A stretch of 64,000 nucleotides of DNA from NCBI GenBank assembly GCA_016800925.1, contig JABCPU010000105.1, positions 62,001 to 126,000 on the forward strand, read 5' to 3'. Below the pieces are notes generated by a model. The model had not been told where the DNA came from. It worked only from the letters and a program-made list of their open reading frames with translations, and searched no databases. Source of the DNA: Suillus spraguei. Lineage: Eukaryota > Basidiomycota > Agaricomycetes > Boletales > Suillaceae. Within the stretch, counting starts at the first letter, position 1. Each line of letters starts with the position of its first letter. Below, piece by piece: positions 24,373-39,637 of this stretch. The position numbers were made by a program, and so were the translations under genes.

Positions 24373-24596
24373 AGCAAGAATCAGACAGAATTAGAGATTG
24401 AGTGCCATCCACACAGCTAATAACTAGGACGCAGTACTGTAGTCACAGTTGTAGAATCCTAAAGGCTTTGGAATTCAACAAGGACAAATATTTCTTGAGA
24501 GCATACTCTGATTTCCCTTTTTGGAAGGAGTTACGCGTCAGCGAGCATCTTAGTTCAGCACCGTCATCAATTTCTACTACCCGCTTCTTAAGTTAC

Positions 24597-26273
24597 ATGT
24601 CCTCAGTTCCCCCCTCCGAGCCTCCATCAGACCCTCCTGCAGGTAACAACGTGCAGAAGCCGGATGCACCACAGCAGCCAGAAGCTTCCCCTTCACCAGC
24701 TCAGGATGGCGTTGAAATGGACACAGCACCAGATCAACCCGCAGAAGAGACTTGGGATGACATTCCAGAGGAAATAAGGGCTTTGACTACCGAGGAAATT
24801 TTGACCAGAATACGCCTGATTGATAATGACATCAAGGTGCGTCGTTTGCATCTTGCAATAAATTTCCCAGAGCTCAACTCTAGAGTACTTTGTCCCGGTG
24901 GTACAGGTCATGAAGTCGGACACGCTGCGATTACAACATGAGCAAAACGTAATGAAAGAGAAGATACGTGACAATGGGGAGAAAATCAAGCAAAATAAAG
25001 TCTTGCCATATCTCGTTGGAAATGTGGTAGAGGTACGCACAAGCAGGTTATATCGTCAGATGTTGTTGTTCATCTGCAATAGATATTGGATGTTGATCCT
25101 GAATCAGAGGAAGATGGTGCAAACCGCGACTTGGATTCAATGCGCAAGGGCAAATGTGCCGTCGTGAAGACATCCACTCGACAAACTGTTTTCCTCCCTC
25201 TTATTGGTCTCGTGCCTGCCGACCAGTTGAGACCATCCGATCTTGTCGGTGTTAACAAAGACTCTTATCTGATCCTCGACAAGCTTCCGACTGAATATGA
25301 TTCACGCGTCAAGGCAATGGAGGTGGATGAACGCCCAACAGAAACCTACACGGATATTGGTGGCTTAGAGAAGCAAATTGAAGAGCTAGTCGAAGCTATC
25401 GTTCTGCCCATGGACCAGGCAGACAAATTTAAGACCTTGGGCATAAAACCACCTAAAGGTTGTTTGATGTATGGGCCACCAGGTACGTGTGCATCTTATT
25501 TTCATGCTTGCCATTCTTATATCTTTGATAGGTACCGGGAAAACTCTTCTTGCCCGTGCATGCGCAGCCCAGACAAAGGCTTGTTATCTCAAACTTGCCG
25601 GTCCATCACTCGTCCAGATGTTCATCGGTGATGGTGCTAAGCTTGTTCGCGATGCGTTCGAACTGGCCAAAGAGAAAGCACCTGCAATCATCTTCATTGA
25701 TGAATTGGACGCTATCGGAACAAAGCGTTTCGACTCAGAAAAGAGTGGTGATCGTGAGGTGCAGCGAACGATGTTAGAATTGTTGAACCAGCTTGATGGT
25801 TTCTCGAGCGACCAGCGAATCAAGGTGATACTATTCACTACCTATTTGAGATATCTGTACTGATTTTACTCCGTCCAGGTCATCGCAGCGACAAATCGGA
25901 TCGACATCCTTGACCCCGCCCTTCTCCGTTCAGGTCGTTTGGATCGTAAAATTGAGTTCCCACTGCCAAATGAGACCGCTCGTGCCCGTATCCTAGAAAT
26001 CCACTCTCGGAAGATGACTGTCAGCCCAGACGTGAACTTTGAAGAGTTGGCGCGTAGCACGGACGAGTTTAATGGTGCTCAGTTGAAGGCGACTTGTGTG
26101 GAGGCTGGTATGATCGCGTTGCGCGAGGGTGCTACCAAGCTTGGGCACGAACATTTCCTAAGTGGGATCGCTGAGGGTAAGTAGCTTGCTTTCGACGACC
26201 GTCTCCAATAATTTTCTAACTGTGTCGTGCAGTGCAAAGCAAGAAGAAGAACAATTTGATGTACTTCGCATAG
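24597..26273 (+). CDS. RPT5: 26S proteasome regulatory ATPase Rpt5
   Basis: AAA+ ATPase of the proteasome base that unfolds substrates and opens the 20S gate. Exons: 24597-24836, 24907-25032, 25083-25482, 25532-25824, 25879-26176, 26233-26273; 465 residues. Features: an acidic N-terminus, coiled-coil [18 protein letters not shown] domain ([31 protein letters not shown]), Walker A GPPGTGKT (split by an intron after the first Gly codon), Walker [12 protein letters not shown], and the second region of homology [20 protein letters not shown]. The C-terminus is NNLMYFA, the gate-opening HbYX-like tail typical of Rpt5. An ATG at 24597 is preferred over upstream non-conserved codons in the same frame. 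Confidence 0.95.
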
Positions 26274-26935
26274 GTCGCCTTATCGATTCATTCCGTTGTG
26301 GTGTATTCGATTTTCGCGCTCAGCTATGCCATCATCATCTCCATTGCCAGCTTTGTGCTATGACGACGGGGTGCAAGTACACCTCCTGCAATATTGTTGC
26401 CCTCGCCAGCTGCTTGACTGCGCTATTAACATGATGTTAGTTGTTCTGAGACTCCTTGAGCTCGATGTCGTATCATGCAAACGAAAATCCTTTCTCGGTT
26501 TTCTACACATACTCATTTTCTTGCGATCGTGTAGCTCTATCAAAAATCCTCGATGCTGCCAACCGAACCCCCGTCTCAACTTGTGATGGTGCACTTTATA
26601 GACTTTTGCAGGATCCTGACTACTAGCAACACAACGGCGTAAGGGTTGTGGGTCTTACACCTGGTAGAAAGAGTGATCATTCAATCAATTGAGTTCTCTG
26701 ATTATTTGCAACATCATCACCTTGGCCATTACAGTCACGGTGAGGACTGCAATCATACATGCAGTCAGTCACAATACAAACAGTAATTTTCATTGATCAC
26801 TCGGTATGTCCATTATATTGAACTGCGCTATGCCATCGGAAACGAGTCAAACAGTGAATGTAGTATGCTGATAAGTAAGGTAATTATACTTCGAGAGTCC
26901 ATCCAGGGTATACTACTTAACATAACTAGGTGTAC
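26274..26935. other. Intergenic, convergent gene ends
   Basis: This lies between the RPT5 stop and the stop of the ABC transporter and is likely 3' UTR of both. No coding motif or RNA gene was seen. Confidence 0.5.
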
Positions 26936-29900
26936 CTATTTCTTGCTTAAGGCTTGCAGCTGGACATATTCGTAATAGTCACCCTTCAGGGAAAGCAGTT
27001 CATCATGAGTACCAGCTTCGCTGACGCGGCCTTCTTTGATGAAGTATCTGCGAAAAAAGTATTAGTACAATTGTCTCTGGTTCATCAATAATGACTTCTC
27101 ACATGCAGTCAGCGTTCTGAATCGTCGAAAGACGATGAGCAATTGCTATTGTGGTGCGACCCTTCGCGGCTTGATCAAGAGCCGCCTGCACGACCTTTTC
27201 AGAATTCGAATCCAACGCCGAAGTGGCTTCATCTAGCAGAAGAACCTTCGGGTTGCGGAGTAGGGCACGGGCAATTGCAATGCGTTCTAATTGAGACGAG
27301 TAAGTACCTTTTGAGAGAAACCAAAAATGATTGGTCACATACGCTTTTGTCCACCAGAAAGTTGCGACCCTTTCCCACCGACCTCGGTATCAAAGCCCCT
27401 GATCGTTATGTCAGTATAGTGTTGGTTTAAACTGACGACTGGAGACATACTTGGGAAGAGATTTGATGAAATCTAGAACATTGGCATTGCGGCAAACTTC
27501 CTCAAGTTCCTCTTGGGTTACCTCAGACTCTGGTTTGATGGCACCTAGCAGGATGTTGAAGCGAATGGTGCCGGCGTACAGTGTCTGAATGGTAAATGTG
27601 AGATCGATCCAACTCCCCTCAAGATTCCTATTTGCTTACCGGTTCCTGGGACACAAGGGCGAGCTGCTTTCTGTACTCCTGAATGTTGAACTCGTTGATA
27701 GGTTCGTCATCAAGCAGAACCTGGCCAGACAACGGATTATAGAATCGCTCAATCAACTGGATACTGCAGTACAACATAAGAGCGCCGAAAGGTAGAGGAA
27801 ATTGGATGCTTACACTGTACTTTTACCGCATCCACTGGCACCAACCAAAGCGACATATGTACCTGGCTCAATTTTGAACGATAGGCCGCGGAGCACACGA
27901 ATGCCAGGACGAGTGGGGTAACGGAAATGAACGTTTTCAAAGCGAATTTGGCCGCGGACGGTTTTTCCAGATATATTCTTCCCTTCAGTCGACTCCGCAT
28001 CAATCTCTGGGATTGAATCGATGAGCTTTATGAGTGCGCCACCAGCACCCTTTGCGGACGAAATATCCGGTACAAAGGCGAAGACATTGCCAGCTTGAAT
28101 TGCTCCGAAGGTTGTGCTCTAATCCGGCACAAGTCAATGAAAGGCTAAATGAGTCTCTTTTCGACTTACCATGAGTGCAATGAAGAATCCCGTAACGGTG
28201 ATTTCAAGGCGCGAGACGAGGACCGAGCCGTACCAGAAAATCAATGAGATGACGAAGAAGGACATGGCTTGAGAAAGGGCAAAAAAGAAGCTACTCCACA
28301 ATGCTGTGCGATTCGATCTGCGCAAGGGCTCCTCCAAGCTGGCGCTGTAGAGCTGTAGAAAGTCTTCCTCACGCGTCAGCGACGCGACTGTGCGGATTGC
28401 TGAGGCGGCCTCGCATGCAAGCTGGGCTGACGATTCGTGTTCTGCCTTATTCTGTTGGTCCTTCATCACAACCACTCGCTGTAAATGAGTCAATACTCGC
28501 AAGTTCCGAAGTAAATACGGTGTTGCGTACCAAACGAATGTAGCCTGTAGAAATAAGCACGGGAATGCATGCTACATTCGGAACGTAAGCAGAAGTTTGA
28601 TTATATTGAGGGGACAACGCACCCATCCCGACCAAAGCTGGCTGCCATGCATAGGACAATCCAATCACGGACCCGGCGATAATTGTGACCAATGCTTGCA
28701 CAATTCTGCTTAGGCATGAGAATTAAATCACAACACAGTAAGCACCAACTTACGCCCCAAGAGTAACGCCAGCAAGGCCATTTATTTTCTGCGGATTGTC
28801 GCTCAGATTCGACGTCAGTGCGCCGGTCTACAAAATTCTATCATTAAATGGGATATCCATATTCCTGTGGAAGAACTTACGCTGTTCTGTTCCTTGTCGA
28901 AGTATTCAACTACAAGACATGAGGTTTGATAGAAGAAAAAGGTGCATAATACTCACCGTCTTGGCGAAGAATGGCCTTGAAGCAAATTGACCGTATTTTA
29001 GCCGTCAAAATTGCTGCAGACGATGCAAAGTAATAGTTTTGGAAGCCAATAGACAATGCAGACAGGATGGCGATGATGAAGAACCTATTGTGAGATTTAG
29101 CGGACACAATCAGTATACGCGCATAAATACATACCATAGGGCATTGAGATCGCCATCATGACGTCTCTCAGAGTTTGTCGGCGCAGATAATCCAGAGATT
29201 GCTTGACCTATGAGGGATATATCAATACCCAACCAAGGGATACGCAAGGGTGAAAGGTTGCCCACCATATACGATACCAAATGCAGGATAAACAGCGCCA
29301 GTACCTAGTCGTTTAGCATGTCAGAGTAATAACGAGGGACTCTTGAAGCAACATACACATTGCAAAGAAAGCACCGATTGCATAGCGGTGCAGTCCTTCC
29401 TTGTTAAGAGCCCCCACACGTTTGAATAAGTAGAACAGACTGTAGTCGTTTTCGTTGACCTCGGCCTTCGCCTCGCTGCGTTGGTTTGCGATAAGGCTGA
29501 TTCCCGAATGATTAGTGTGTTTGCGATCGAGAGGAATGTCTTCCAGAATGGCCTTCTCCGTGTCTTCTTCCCCACCAGGCGTTGCTTTGTTCTCGACGTC
29601 TTCGCCTTCGCGCGACTCGCGCAGCTTTTGTGCCTGGACGAGGCGCGCGTATGCGCCGTTCTCATCGGACAATAGCTCATTATGGGTGCCCTGCTCAAGA
29701 ACGAGACCATCTCCCATGACAAAGATCCTATCTGCATCTTTGATCGTTGAGAGTCGGTGAGCAACGGTGATAGTCGTACGCCCAGCGGAAGCCTTGTCCA
29801 GTGCATCCTGAACAATGCCCTCGGACCGGGTGTCAAGTGCACTGGTAGCCTCATCAAGAAGGAGAATGCGGGGATCGGAGACAATGGCACGAGCAATAGC

Positions 29901-32001
29901 TATACGCTGCTTCTGCCCACCTGACAACAAGAACCCGCGTTCGCCGACCAGAGTATCATATCCTTGCGGTAGCTTGGTAATGAAACCATCAGCATTTGAC
30001 TTCACACACGCCTCTTTAACGAGTTTGAATTTTTCGTCTTCAGGGGCGTTCTCGTATGGGGTGCCGATGAGGCCGTGTAAGACATTGCCTTTGATCGTTG
30101 TCGCAAAGAGTGTGGGTTCCTGGGAAACTAGACCTATCTGAGATCGCAACCACTTTATGTTCAACTCCCGTAAATCAACACCATCAAGCTTGACGGATCC
30201 ACTCGAGGGATCATAGAAACGCTCCATAAGTGAAACGATGGTCGACTTTCCAGAACCAGATGCCCCAACGAGGGCAGCGGTCTTCCCAGCAGGGAAATTT
30301 ATGCTGAGACCCTTCAGGATAAGGACGTCGCGACGGGAGGGGTAACTAAATTTAACGTTGTCCAAAGTGATCTCACCGATAGCCTTTCCAGGTTTCAAAC
30401 CTCCTGGGTCAGCGGAGTCTATGTCAGGAGTACGCTGGATTGTGGTATATAGCTTAGCAGCAGCACCACGTCCGTGGGTGATTGCTTAAATGAAACGTGA
30501 GAAGGCGCAAAATACATAAACGAAATAAAACTCACCTTGCATCTCGGGTGCAAGAAGGGCCAAAGAGAACGAGCCAATCAAGATAGCCAGGAAGACATTT
30601 ACGACTTGGCCGGCATCGGCTATATTTACGACATTAAATATTCTTCTATTACTCCCAGAACGTGAGAACTTACCGTGCCCCTCATCAATGAGGGTAGTAC
30701 CAAAGTCGAAGGCGAGAGCATATGAGGCATAAATGACAAAGAAAAAGCAGCCTAGTCCTCCACCATTCCATATTGCACCCCTGGAGTTGGCAACGCGGGA
30801 ACCGTCGATGTGCTTGTCATACAAAGATATCAAGAATTTCTGAGCTCCGAAAGCTTGCGCCGTTCTAATAGTGGAGATGACTTCCTCGGCGAGGGTTCCT
30901 CCCTCGGCGATATGGTTGAGAGATAATCTGTATCGAATTACATCAAAGGGCCTTTATTTGCAAGAGAAGAAGCACTTACTGCATATATTTGGAGACAAAT
31001 CTGTTCATGACACCTCCAGTTATGGCGATGCATGGTAAAATCGACGTTAATGCCAATGCAAGGCGCCATGATCGAGCATACGCGAGGGCGAAACCGGTAA
31101 TGAATGCGCAAATGAAGCTCACGACGATAGGGACTTTTTCGGATATGCCCTGTTGTACTAAATCTATTTGTTCTACGTCAACAACGGAGGAAAATAAAAA
31201 TCGTGGACCCAGAACTCACGAGTATCAGTTTGGATGCGAGTGGCAACTTCTCCGGCTCCAACATCATCAAAGTAAGCGATTTCCTGACGGAGGATCGCCC
31301 GAAGATACTGTTCTCGTATTCTTTTCGCATTGACCTCGCCGGTATAAGTCCAAACAGTCATGTACACATATGTGCACACGAACATTCCGATGCCTGTGTA
31401 CACATTTAATAGCCGTTTAATTTAAAGATAATAAATTTACCAATGCATGTCAAATACAAGGCATCTGATGCAGCACTCTTGCGAAATCCTGTTGCAGAGG
31501 TATCCAGAAACTGTTGAGCTTGTGCAATGGCCGTGGCGTTGCCACTTTGTAACGATGCAGTATAAGTGCTCTCTGCCAAACTGAAGTCGACGAAATCCTG
31601 GGTTAGATTACCGAATAATAGACTCATGAGAGGCTGATGGATGATACGTAAACGGTGACATGCATGATTCGAAATTGACCGAACTCACCTGAGCGGCGCC
31701 AGCAGCAGCTGCGCATACGACACCAATGATGTCGATTGTAACCTCGAACGAGGTGGAGAACCTGTTGACAGATCAGGTTGAGAGAGGAGTTGAACGTAAA
31801 AAGGGCACACATGAACAATGAAAGAAAGGAGACAGGCTGAGTGGGTTGCGCTAGCTTAACATCGACAGAAACATCATCGTCATCATCTGGATCCCTTTTC
31901 TCGGCCACGATAGATGTATCCTGATTATTTGAGAAAAGTTCGTGCTTCAATACGTGAGAAGCAGGCCGCTTCTCACCGAGGGTGGAGTGACCGTCCGACA
32001 T
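26936..32001 (-). CDS. Full-length ABC transporter, ABCB/MDR type
   Basis: Two membrane domains and two nucleotide-binding domains in TMD1-NBD1-TMD2-NBD2 order, as in P-glycoprotein and fungal Ste6-like exporters. The start at 32001 gives an acidic cytosolic N-terminus ([12 protein letters not shown]), then [15 protein letters not shown] and [18 protein letters not shown]1 lies in 30398-29313: Walker [40 protein letters not shown], and [18 protein letters not shown]2 lies in about 27960-26936: [34 protein letters not shown], and [16 protein letters not shown]. The stop is at 26936-26938, after VQLQALSKK. More than a dozen short introns interrupt it; I did not fix every junction. Substrate unknown: drug or lipid export or a-factor-like export are all possible. 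Confidence 0.9.
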
Positions 32002-35000
32002 GGGGTTGAGAAAACAAGCTTAATGTTCCACTAAGGAGGGAAGTGCTTGCACGGACCTGTTAAATCAGACTGGAACCAGATCTGAGGCGTGGTATTTGAG
32101 GTGTTTTGCATCTCTGGATATATATCAGTAGTGGCCCGGTTCACGTCAATGTGGTGAGTCAGCCAGTTGCTGACGGGACCTTGCCGAGGTTAGCACCCAC
32201 GAAGTTTATTACCACGATACGTAACCCTCTACCTGTGCATTTGCATTTCGAGCTAGTATGGTATTTCGAACATTTCTGCATTGCTTAGCATCAACGCTCT
32301 GCGACCAGCGCTCATTCATTTGGGTGCCGGACCCGCAAGATTCGATTTCAAATTACATAATACAAAGTGCTGCATCCCGTCGGACCCCTTTTTCCCAGGT
32401 ACCTAAATAACATTAATCATAGATACTAAGGCACAAAAAATTATCGGTTCGATACCAATATATCAGATATCAATTGACTAGTGCTGAACGAGCCTTCGTG
32501 AATAACAAATCCTTTTTGTTTGGACATATTTTTACAGAATCAGCCTCAAAAGCCCCTCAAACCAGGATTCACCCTACGCCCGGACCCTTCACATTATCAA
32601 CTCCTTAGTGACCCGTCGACCGACAGTGATCATCCACACGCTTGTCACAAATCAGACACTTGACGCACTAGCCTTGACTTTTCAGGGCTTTCATGTTGTA
32701 AGATCGGTTACCATTCAGTGTTGAACATTGCAACTGGGCAACTGCGACGTAACGCGCCACGGCTTCAAGATCACTTGACGTTCTCGAGGACCGACCTTAT
32801 GTTGTCAAGATCGCCGGGATGAGAGCATATCGATCGCTGGTGTTAAAGGTATTTCTCCGTTTGGTATCATGGGTGTTCGTTTCTTTTCCATATTCGCAAT
32901 TCAAAAAATCGATAAGCCACTTATGGACGCTTTGCAGCACCGAAGGTCGTATTTGTTACCTATCTCCGGCCAGTATCACATTCTGGGCTTGTGAAATACG
33001 ACCATTATTTTTAAAGCTATGACATTGACTCATGTTGACATACGGATAGGAGATTCTACCGAATCACCCAGCGGCTGTTCACAGTCAAGGAGAAGTTAAC
33101 CACTTTTGGTATTTTTGCGGCTACCAGCCCATTCGTCTGACTTCGTTTGAACATAGCCCCATGATAGGAACCACGCATATCATATACTACCTTTCCGAAG
33201 TGCGGACACGCGAGAAAGCTTCGAACCTGTCTGCAATGGATTCATGAATTATGTTTTTCGGTGCTTTCCCTACCTATCGCCAACCCGAACTATCCCACAA
33301 GATAACATCATCCTGCTTTAGAAAGTACTGCGGAGAGTTGCCTCATCCGGTTTCAACGTTGTTCAGAAAGCAGCCTCGACGTCACACCTGCGATCCTGCC
33401 AACCTCCATATTAATTTCCAGGCAGTGGAGCATCGTACCTTTGCTAACTTAGGAACCGTGGGGAGTCCCGTTGGCAATGGAACTCAAGCTTTATGATCTA
33501 TCGACAGGCTAGATAAGAGTTCACCGCCACCAGTGTATCAAATGAAGACGGCGATTTCCCCGGGGCCCGGACTGTTCCTGGCTATTACCATGATCCAATG
33601 ACGAACACACGTTTCAAGAAGCGAGGACTTGCTGTTGCAGAACATAAGTACAACTCGCTGTACACTCCTTCAAGGTGTCATTGATCACGTAATTAGTGTT
33701 ATGTAAGTGCCCGGCATCCTGCACGATCTTAAACGGTGGTCTGGCTGTAACCTTCCGTCGGGAAGGGCGAAGGGTTTGTCTTAATGACTTGGTCTTTGAA
33801 TTTTAGTCCCCGTCGACATGCAGTGGCGTCGGGTTTTCCGACGGGGTGAGGTCTGACCATGTATCACCATCGGGGGCACATGCCCGCATCAAGGAAAACC
33901 TGTGCTCCCTATTGGCTTGTTAAATTTCTCAGTCTATCTGCAGAAGTCTTGCACATGTAAAGAGATGCCGAGAGAAATTAACAGTTGAGTCACAGGTGTG
34001 CAATTGACCAAATCACTTGGGCTGACCAATCGGAAGTCGGTAGTGATTAAGTGCTTTGCCATTCATGGGTTCCGAGGGGGTCGGTGTGACTCGGCTCGGC
34101 GTGTTCGTAAGCATATGGTCGTAAGCACTACGTTGCAAGGCTACGCCGTCGTCGTCATATTTTTGGTGTCAGATTGGCTTGTGATAGTTTGCCAGACATT
34201 CATTCTAATGAAGCAGGTTTTGTGAGCACTCTGCACAGGTAATAATAGTCAGCCATAATACTACTTAAGTTCCCCTGTTGATTTCGAAGCTCGAAACTGC
34301 ATCCTGCGACTTTGAGGGTCACCTCCGGGTTGTTCTATCCTAGAGATCTGAGTCTACTAGGCTCAACTCATCTGCCTCATACAGTCATTAACAGCTCTTT
34401 GAGACAGGAAATTTATTTTTTGGTCGTCATTGTGTTATAGTTGTTTCTAGTGGCTCAAAATTATTTTTCTAACCAAGTAGCCTATCTCTAGAATACACAC
34501 CTAAATTTTCAAAGAAAAACATGCGACAGTTCGGTAAATGTCACCTGACTGATTAGGTAATTTTGTACAAACAAACAATATCAATCGCTGTCAAACCAAA
34601 TAGCATTTCCACTAGCCGACAAACATTCCTTTGCTACACATGTTGTTTCTCAACTTCATGCAATTATAACACATGTTCTGAATAGCTAGAATTGTTATCT
34701 ATAAATCATGAACAGTTTTATCATGTCTCTCTGATTTACTGTTATTGTGCAATGTGGAATACAAAAATTTTTAGGGTTTTGAGTAGTAAAGACACGCGTC
34801 TCGGTATAATTTTTGTCAATCAACATAATACAATATTTTCCATGGAGCAAGATGAATATCATCTAAACGCGCACAAGCAATTTTGAGAGAAGAAAACGTG
34901 TTGTTGTTGTGTGAGGCATGTTTTGTATCAATGAACCGTAGTGTCTCAATGAGCTGTTGATGACTGTGGCTGAATAGGAGTAGGCTTTTTCTTGCCAACA

Positions 35001-35921
35001 GCTACGACTCCCTGTTTTCGTTATAACATAGAGTATATAGTTGAAAGGTCGTTGTTCCTGAAGTATTTGCTCGTGGAATAAGCGCTCCAAGTCGAGGATA
35101 GCTATCAATGCTATTATGCTGGTGTCGGGTAATGTAACTTGCCGGCACCAGAGTCTCCAGCTGAGCGGTGGCGTGGTTTTCCCTTCCAAACGAACGTCTT
35201 TACTCGTACCTGGACTACATTTTCGATAAGACCCGCCTTATACTTCAATTCGTGATACGCACCTCATAGTTAATTACCTTTAGTCATTCCTTACCGTGTT
35301 AAATATCATATCGCATTCGCTTTGGAGATGCTCAGAGAGTCATTGACATGACCAGTGACCCGAGCGGCTCCACCTGCTCGCGTCACGCTCAGTCCTAATA
35401 AGTTCATAAGTCGTGTCACGACTCTCGATGCTGGATGATTTTCACGTGTCCTAAAGTACCGAGTTTGTCATACCTCTCCTCGTACCCTAAGTTACCGATA
35501 CCTGAATCAATTTGAATCTTGCGGCTTCTTGCCTTGAAAAGTTCTCCGCCAAAAAATTCCATGTGACTTGGCAATAGGTCGTCTTGCTATCAGCATTACC
35601 GTGGTACTAGCCAGGTTCTGACCGAAATTGAGACAATCTAACAAAATATTCATGAACATTCACGTCGAACACTTCTAAAAATTCCGTAGTCAGGGCTTGC
35701 TGAAAATACTGCTGGAAATCAAGAAATCAATCAATTAATCAAGGGTAGGGTAAGTTTCCTATTCAGGCACAGTATTGCTATAAACCGTAAACCGCTTCAC
35801 CCGGCCTGAGTGTCAGTGTAACACACTTGGACCATCAGTTTGTTTTGTCAACTGCCCCCACATCGATCCTCTCGCGTCGCCTCAACTACATACCATTTTG
35901 TTCATTTGTTGACCAGACGCC
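32002..35921. other. Gene-poor interval
   Basis: About 3.9 kb between two divergent genes (ABC transporter and YPK1). I find no conserved protein, RNA gene or element terminus. Open frames are short, and the longest (34863-35189, minus) has no motif. A hairpin-capable CCCCGTCG/CGACGGGG pair occurs near 33810-33847. The last 100-150 bases before 35922 are probably the YPK1 promoter and leader. Confidence 0.5.
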
Positions 35922-38048
<2,127 letters not shown>

Positions 38049-38301
38049 TAGGTCATCTTAAATCTCATTTGGTGAACATAGCACTGGATTATGTATTTGT
38101 TGTCGCCTCGCACGTACATTGTGTAATAACTGCTCAATCAGCGTATTTTTGGATATTGCTTTAACAGTTCTGGTCATAGCGTCCAAGTTGATCAATTTTT
38201 TGGACGACTGTAGGCGGGGATCATCAGTCGCTTAGTCAGAGAGCCAATAACTGACTAATAGTCATACTAGCCCTCCCCAAGTGCTTACGATCATCATCAA
38301 T

Positions 38302-39391
38302 ATGGCTACTGTCGCTCATCACATTCGTTCGCACTACGATCCTGCGGATAGAGAACAACTAGAAAAGGAGACGGGCCAAACTCCAATAGACGAAGCAGAA
38401 CTGTGGAATGCAGCGCCAACTTTCTCTGCTGCTCGCCGTGCCCCACCCCCAACCTTTGTTCCCGCGCGTGTTCAATACGACGAGTGGGGTTCTGCTGTTT
38501 CACTTACCCCTGCAATATCTTCGAATGACTCTGCTCCACATAGTGGGACCTCTAAGTGGTACAGAGCTTTGACAAGAGATAGCTCTAAGATGGTAGGGAA
38601 CCCATCACCAGCCAGATCGTCAAGCGCACCCAGTGAGGCTCCAACCGAAGAAGGAGGCTACCACCAAGAACAATTGGTTCATCAAAAGAGCGCTCCAATC
38701 TGAACCATCAACCAAACCTAGTTCTCCCGCACCGTCATTGGCAGACCTCCTTGCACGAGATCCACCACCACAACTATCAGAGGGACGTTTTGTTCCTCCA
38801 GTCTGGCTGGCTATAGGGCCATCCAACAAGGGCTTCAATCTACTACAAAAGGGTGGCTGGAATGAGGGAGAAGGGCTTGGTGCACACGTCGCTCGATCTC
38901 TGCGCCCCCGATCACCAGCACATGCATCAGTATCAATCTCGCATGTACCCTTACGGAGGGCAAGTATACCAGTCGATGACAAGAGATCTAGAGATGTAAT
39001 GCCCGACATCATTGACCTCACCCAATCCGAGTCAGAGCCGGAAGATGACTTTGAATCTTTCCACCCGTCTCCTTCCTTTATGCATGCTCCAGCGTCCTGT
39101 GCGTCTAGAGAGCCTGATCCGTACTCCCAGAAATCGTTGTTGACGCCTATTCCGACGGTGCTAAAATCTGACCGCCTTGGGATCGGTTTGAAGGCGAAGA
39201 CGGAGGGCCCGTATAAGCGGTCGAAGAAGCGGGTTACTCATAACCAAGCGGCATTGGCATCCCACATTAGGACCTCGGAGGAGCTGCGAAGGAAGAGAGC
39301 TGAGGTTGGTCGAGGTCGAAGAGGATTTACAAAGGTACGAAAGCGCGAAGAGAACGAAAGGAAACACATGCTCGCATATCTCAATGAATAA
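38302..39391 (+). CDS. G-patch domain protein (frame break near 38590-38650)
   Basis: Two frames make one protein. The first begins MATVAHHIRSHYDPADREQL and contains a Pro/Ser-rich linker. The second begins around KKEATTKNNWFIKRALQSE and contains the G-patch core GFNLLQKGGWNEGEGLG at about 38831-38882. An acidic segment (SESEPEDDFESF) and a Lys/Arg-rich C-terminus follow, ending at 39391. G-patch proteins usually bind RNA or activate DEAH helicases in splicing or ribosome assembly. The switch between frames needs one inserted base, or a 58-base intron (38592-38649, GTAGGG to AAG). I cannot decide between them. No orthologue name is assigned. Confidence 0.7.
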
Positions 39392-39637
39392 TTCACGACC
39401 TTGGATGAGCTTGAGAGATCAAGGGAATTGCATGAAAACTACAGACTACACACGAGCAATATTTTAATAAGTGACAGCCTTTCGTTACATACATAATGTC
39501 GTGACGTGCAGACACTATCGTGCGGGTAAATACAGTATACAAGCAGTACAGGAAATCCATATAGCACCCATCAATTCAAGTATTTGCAATCTAGGTATGC
39601 ATGTTTGGGAGAAATATTAATCGGGAGCTGCTCGGCA

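Noticed and set aside
33780..33850. CCCCGTCG...CGACGGGG hairpin as a terminator or RNA element
   Set aside because: An 8-base stem with a roughly 22-base loop, isolated in a gap, is expected by chance and has no known role in fungi.
34863..35189. 108-codon minus-strand frame in the 32-36 kb gap
   Set aside because: No family resemblance, no splice continuation and no conserved motif.
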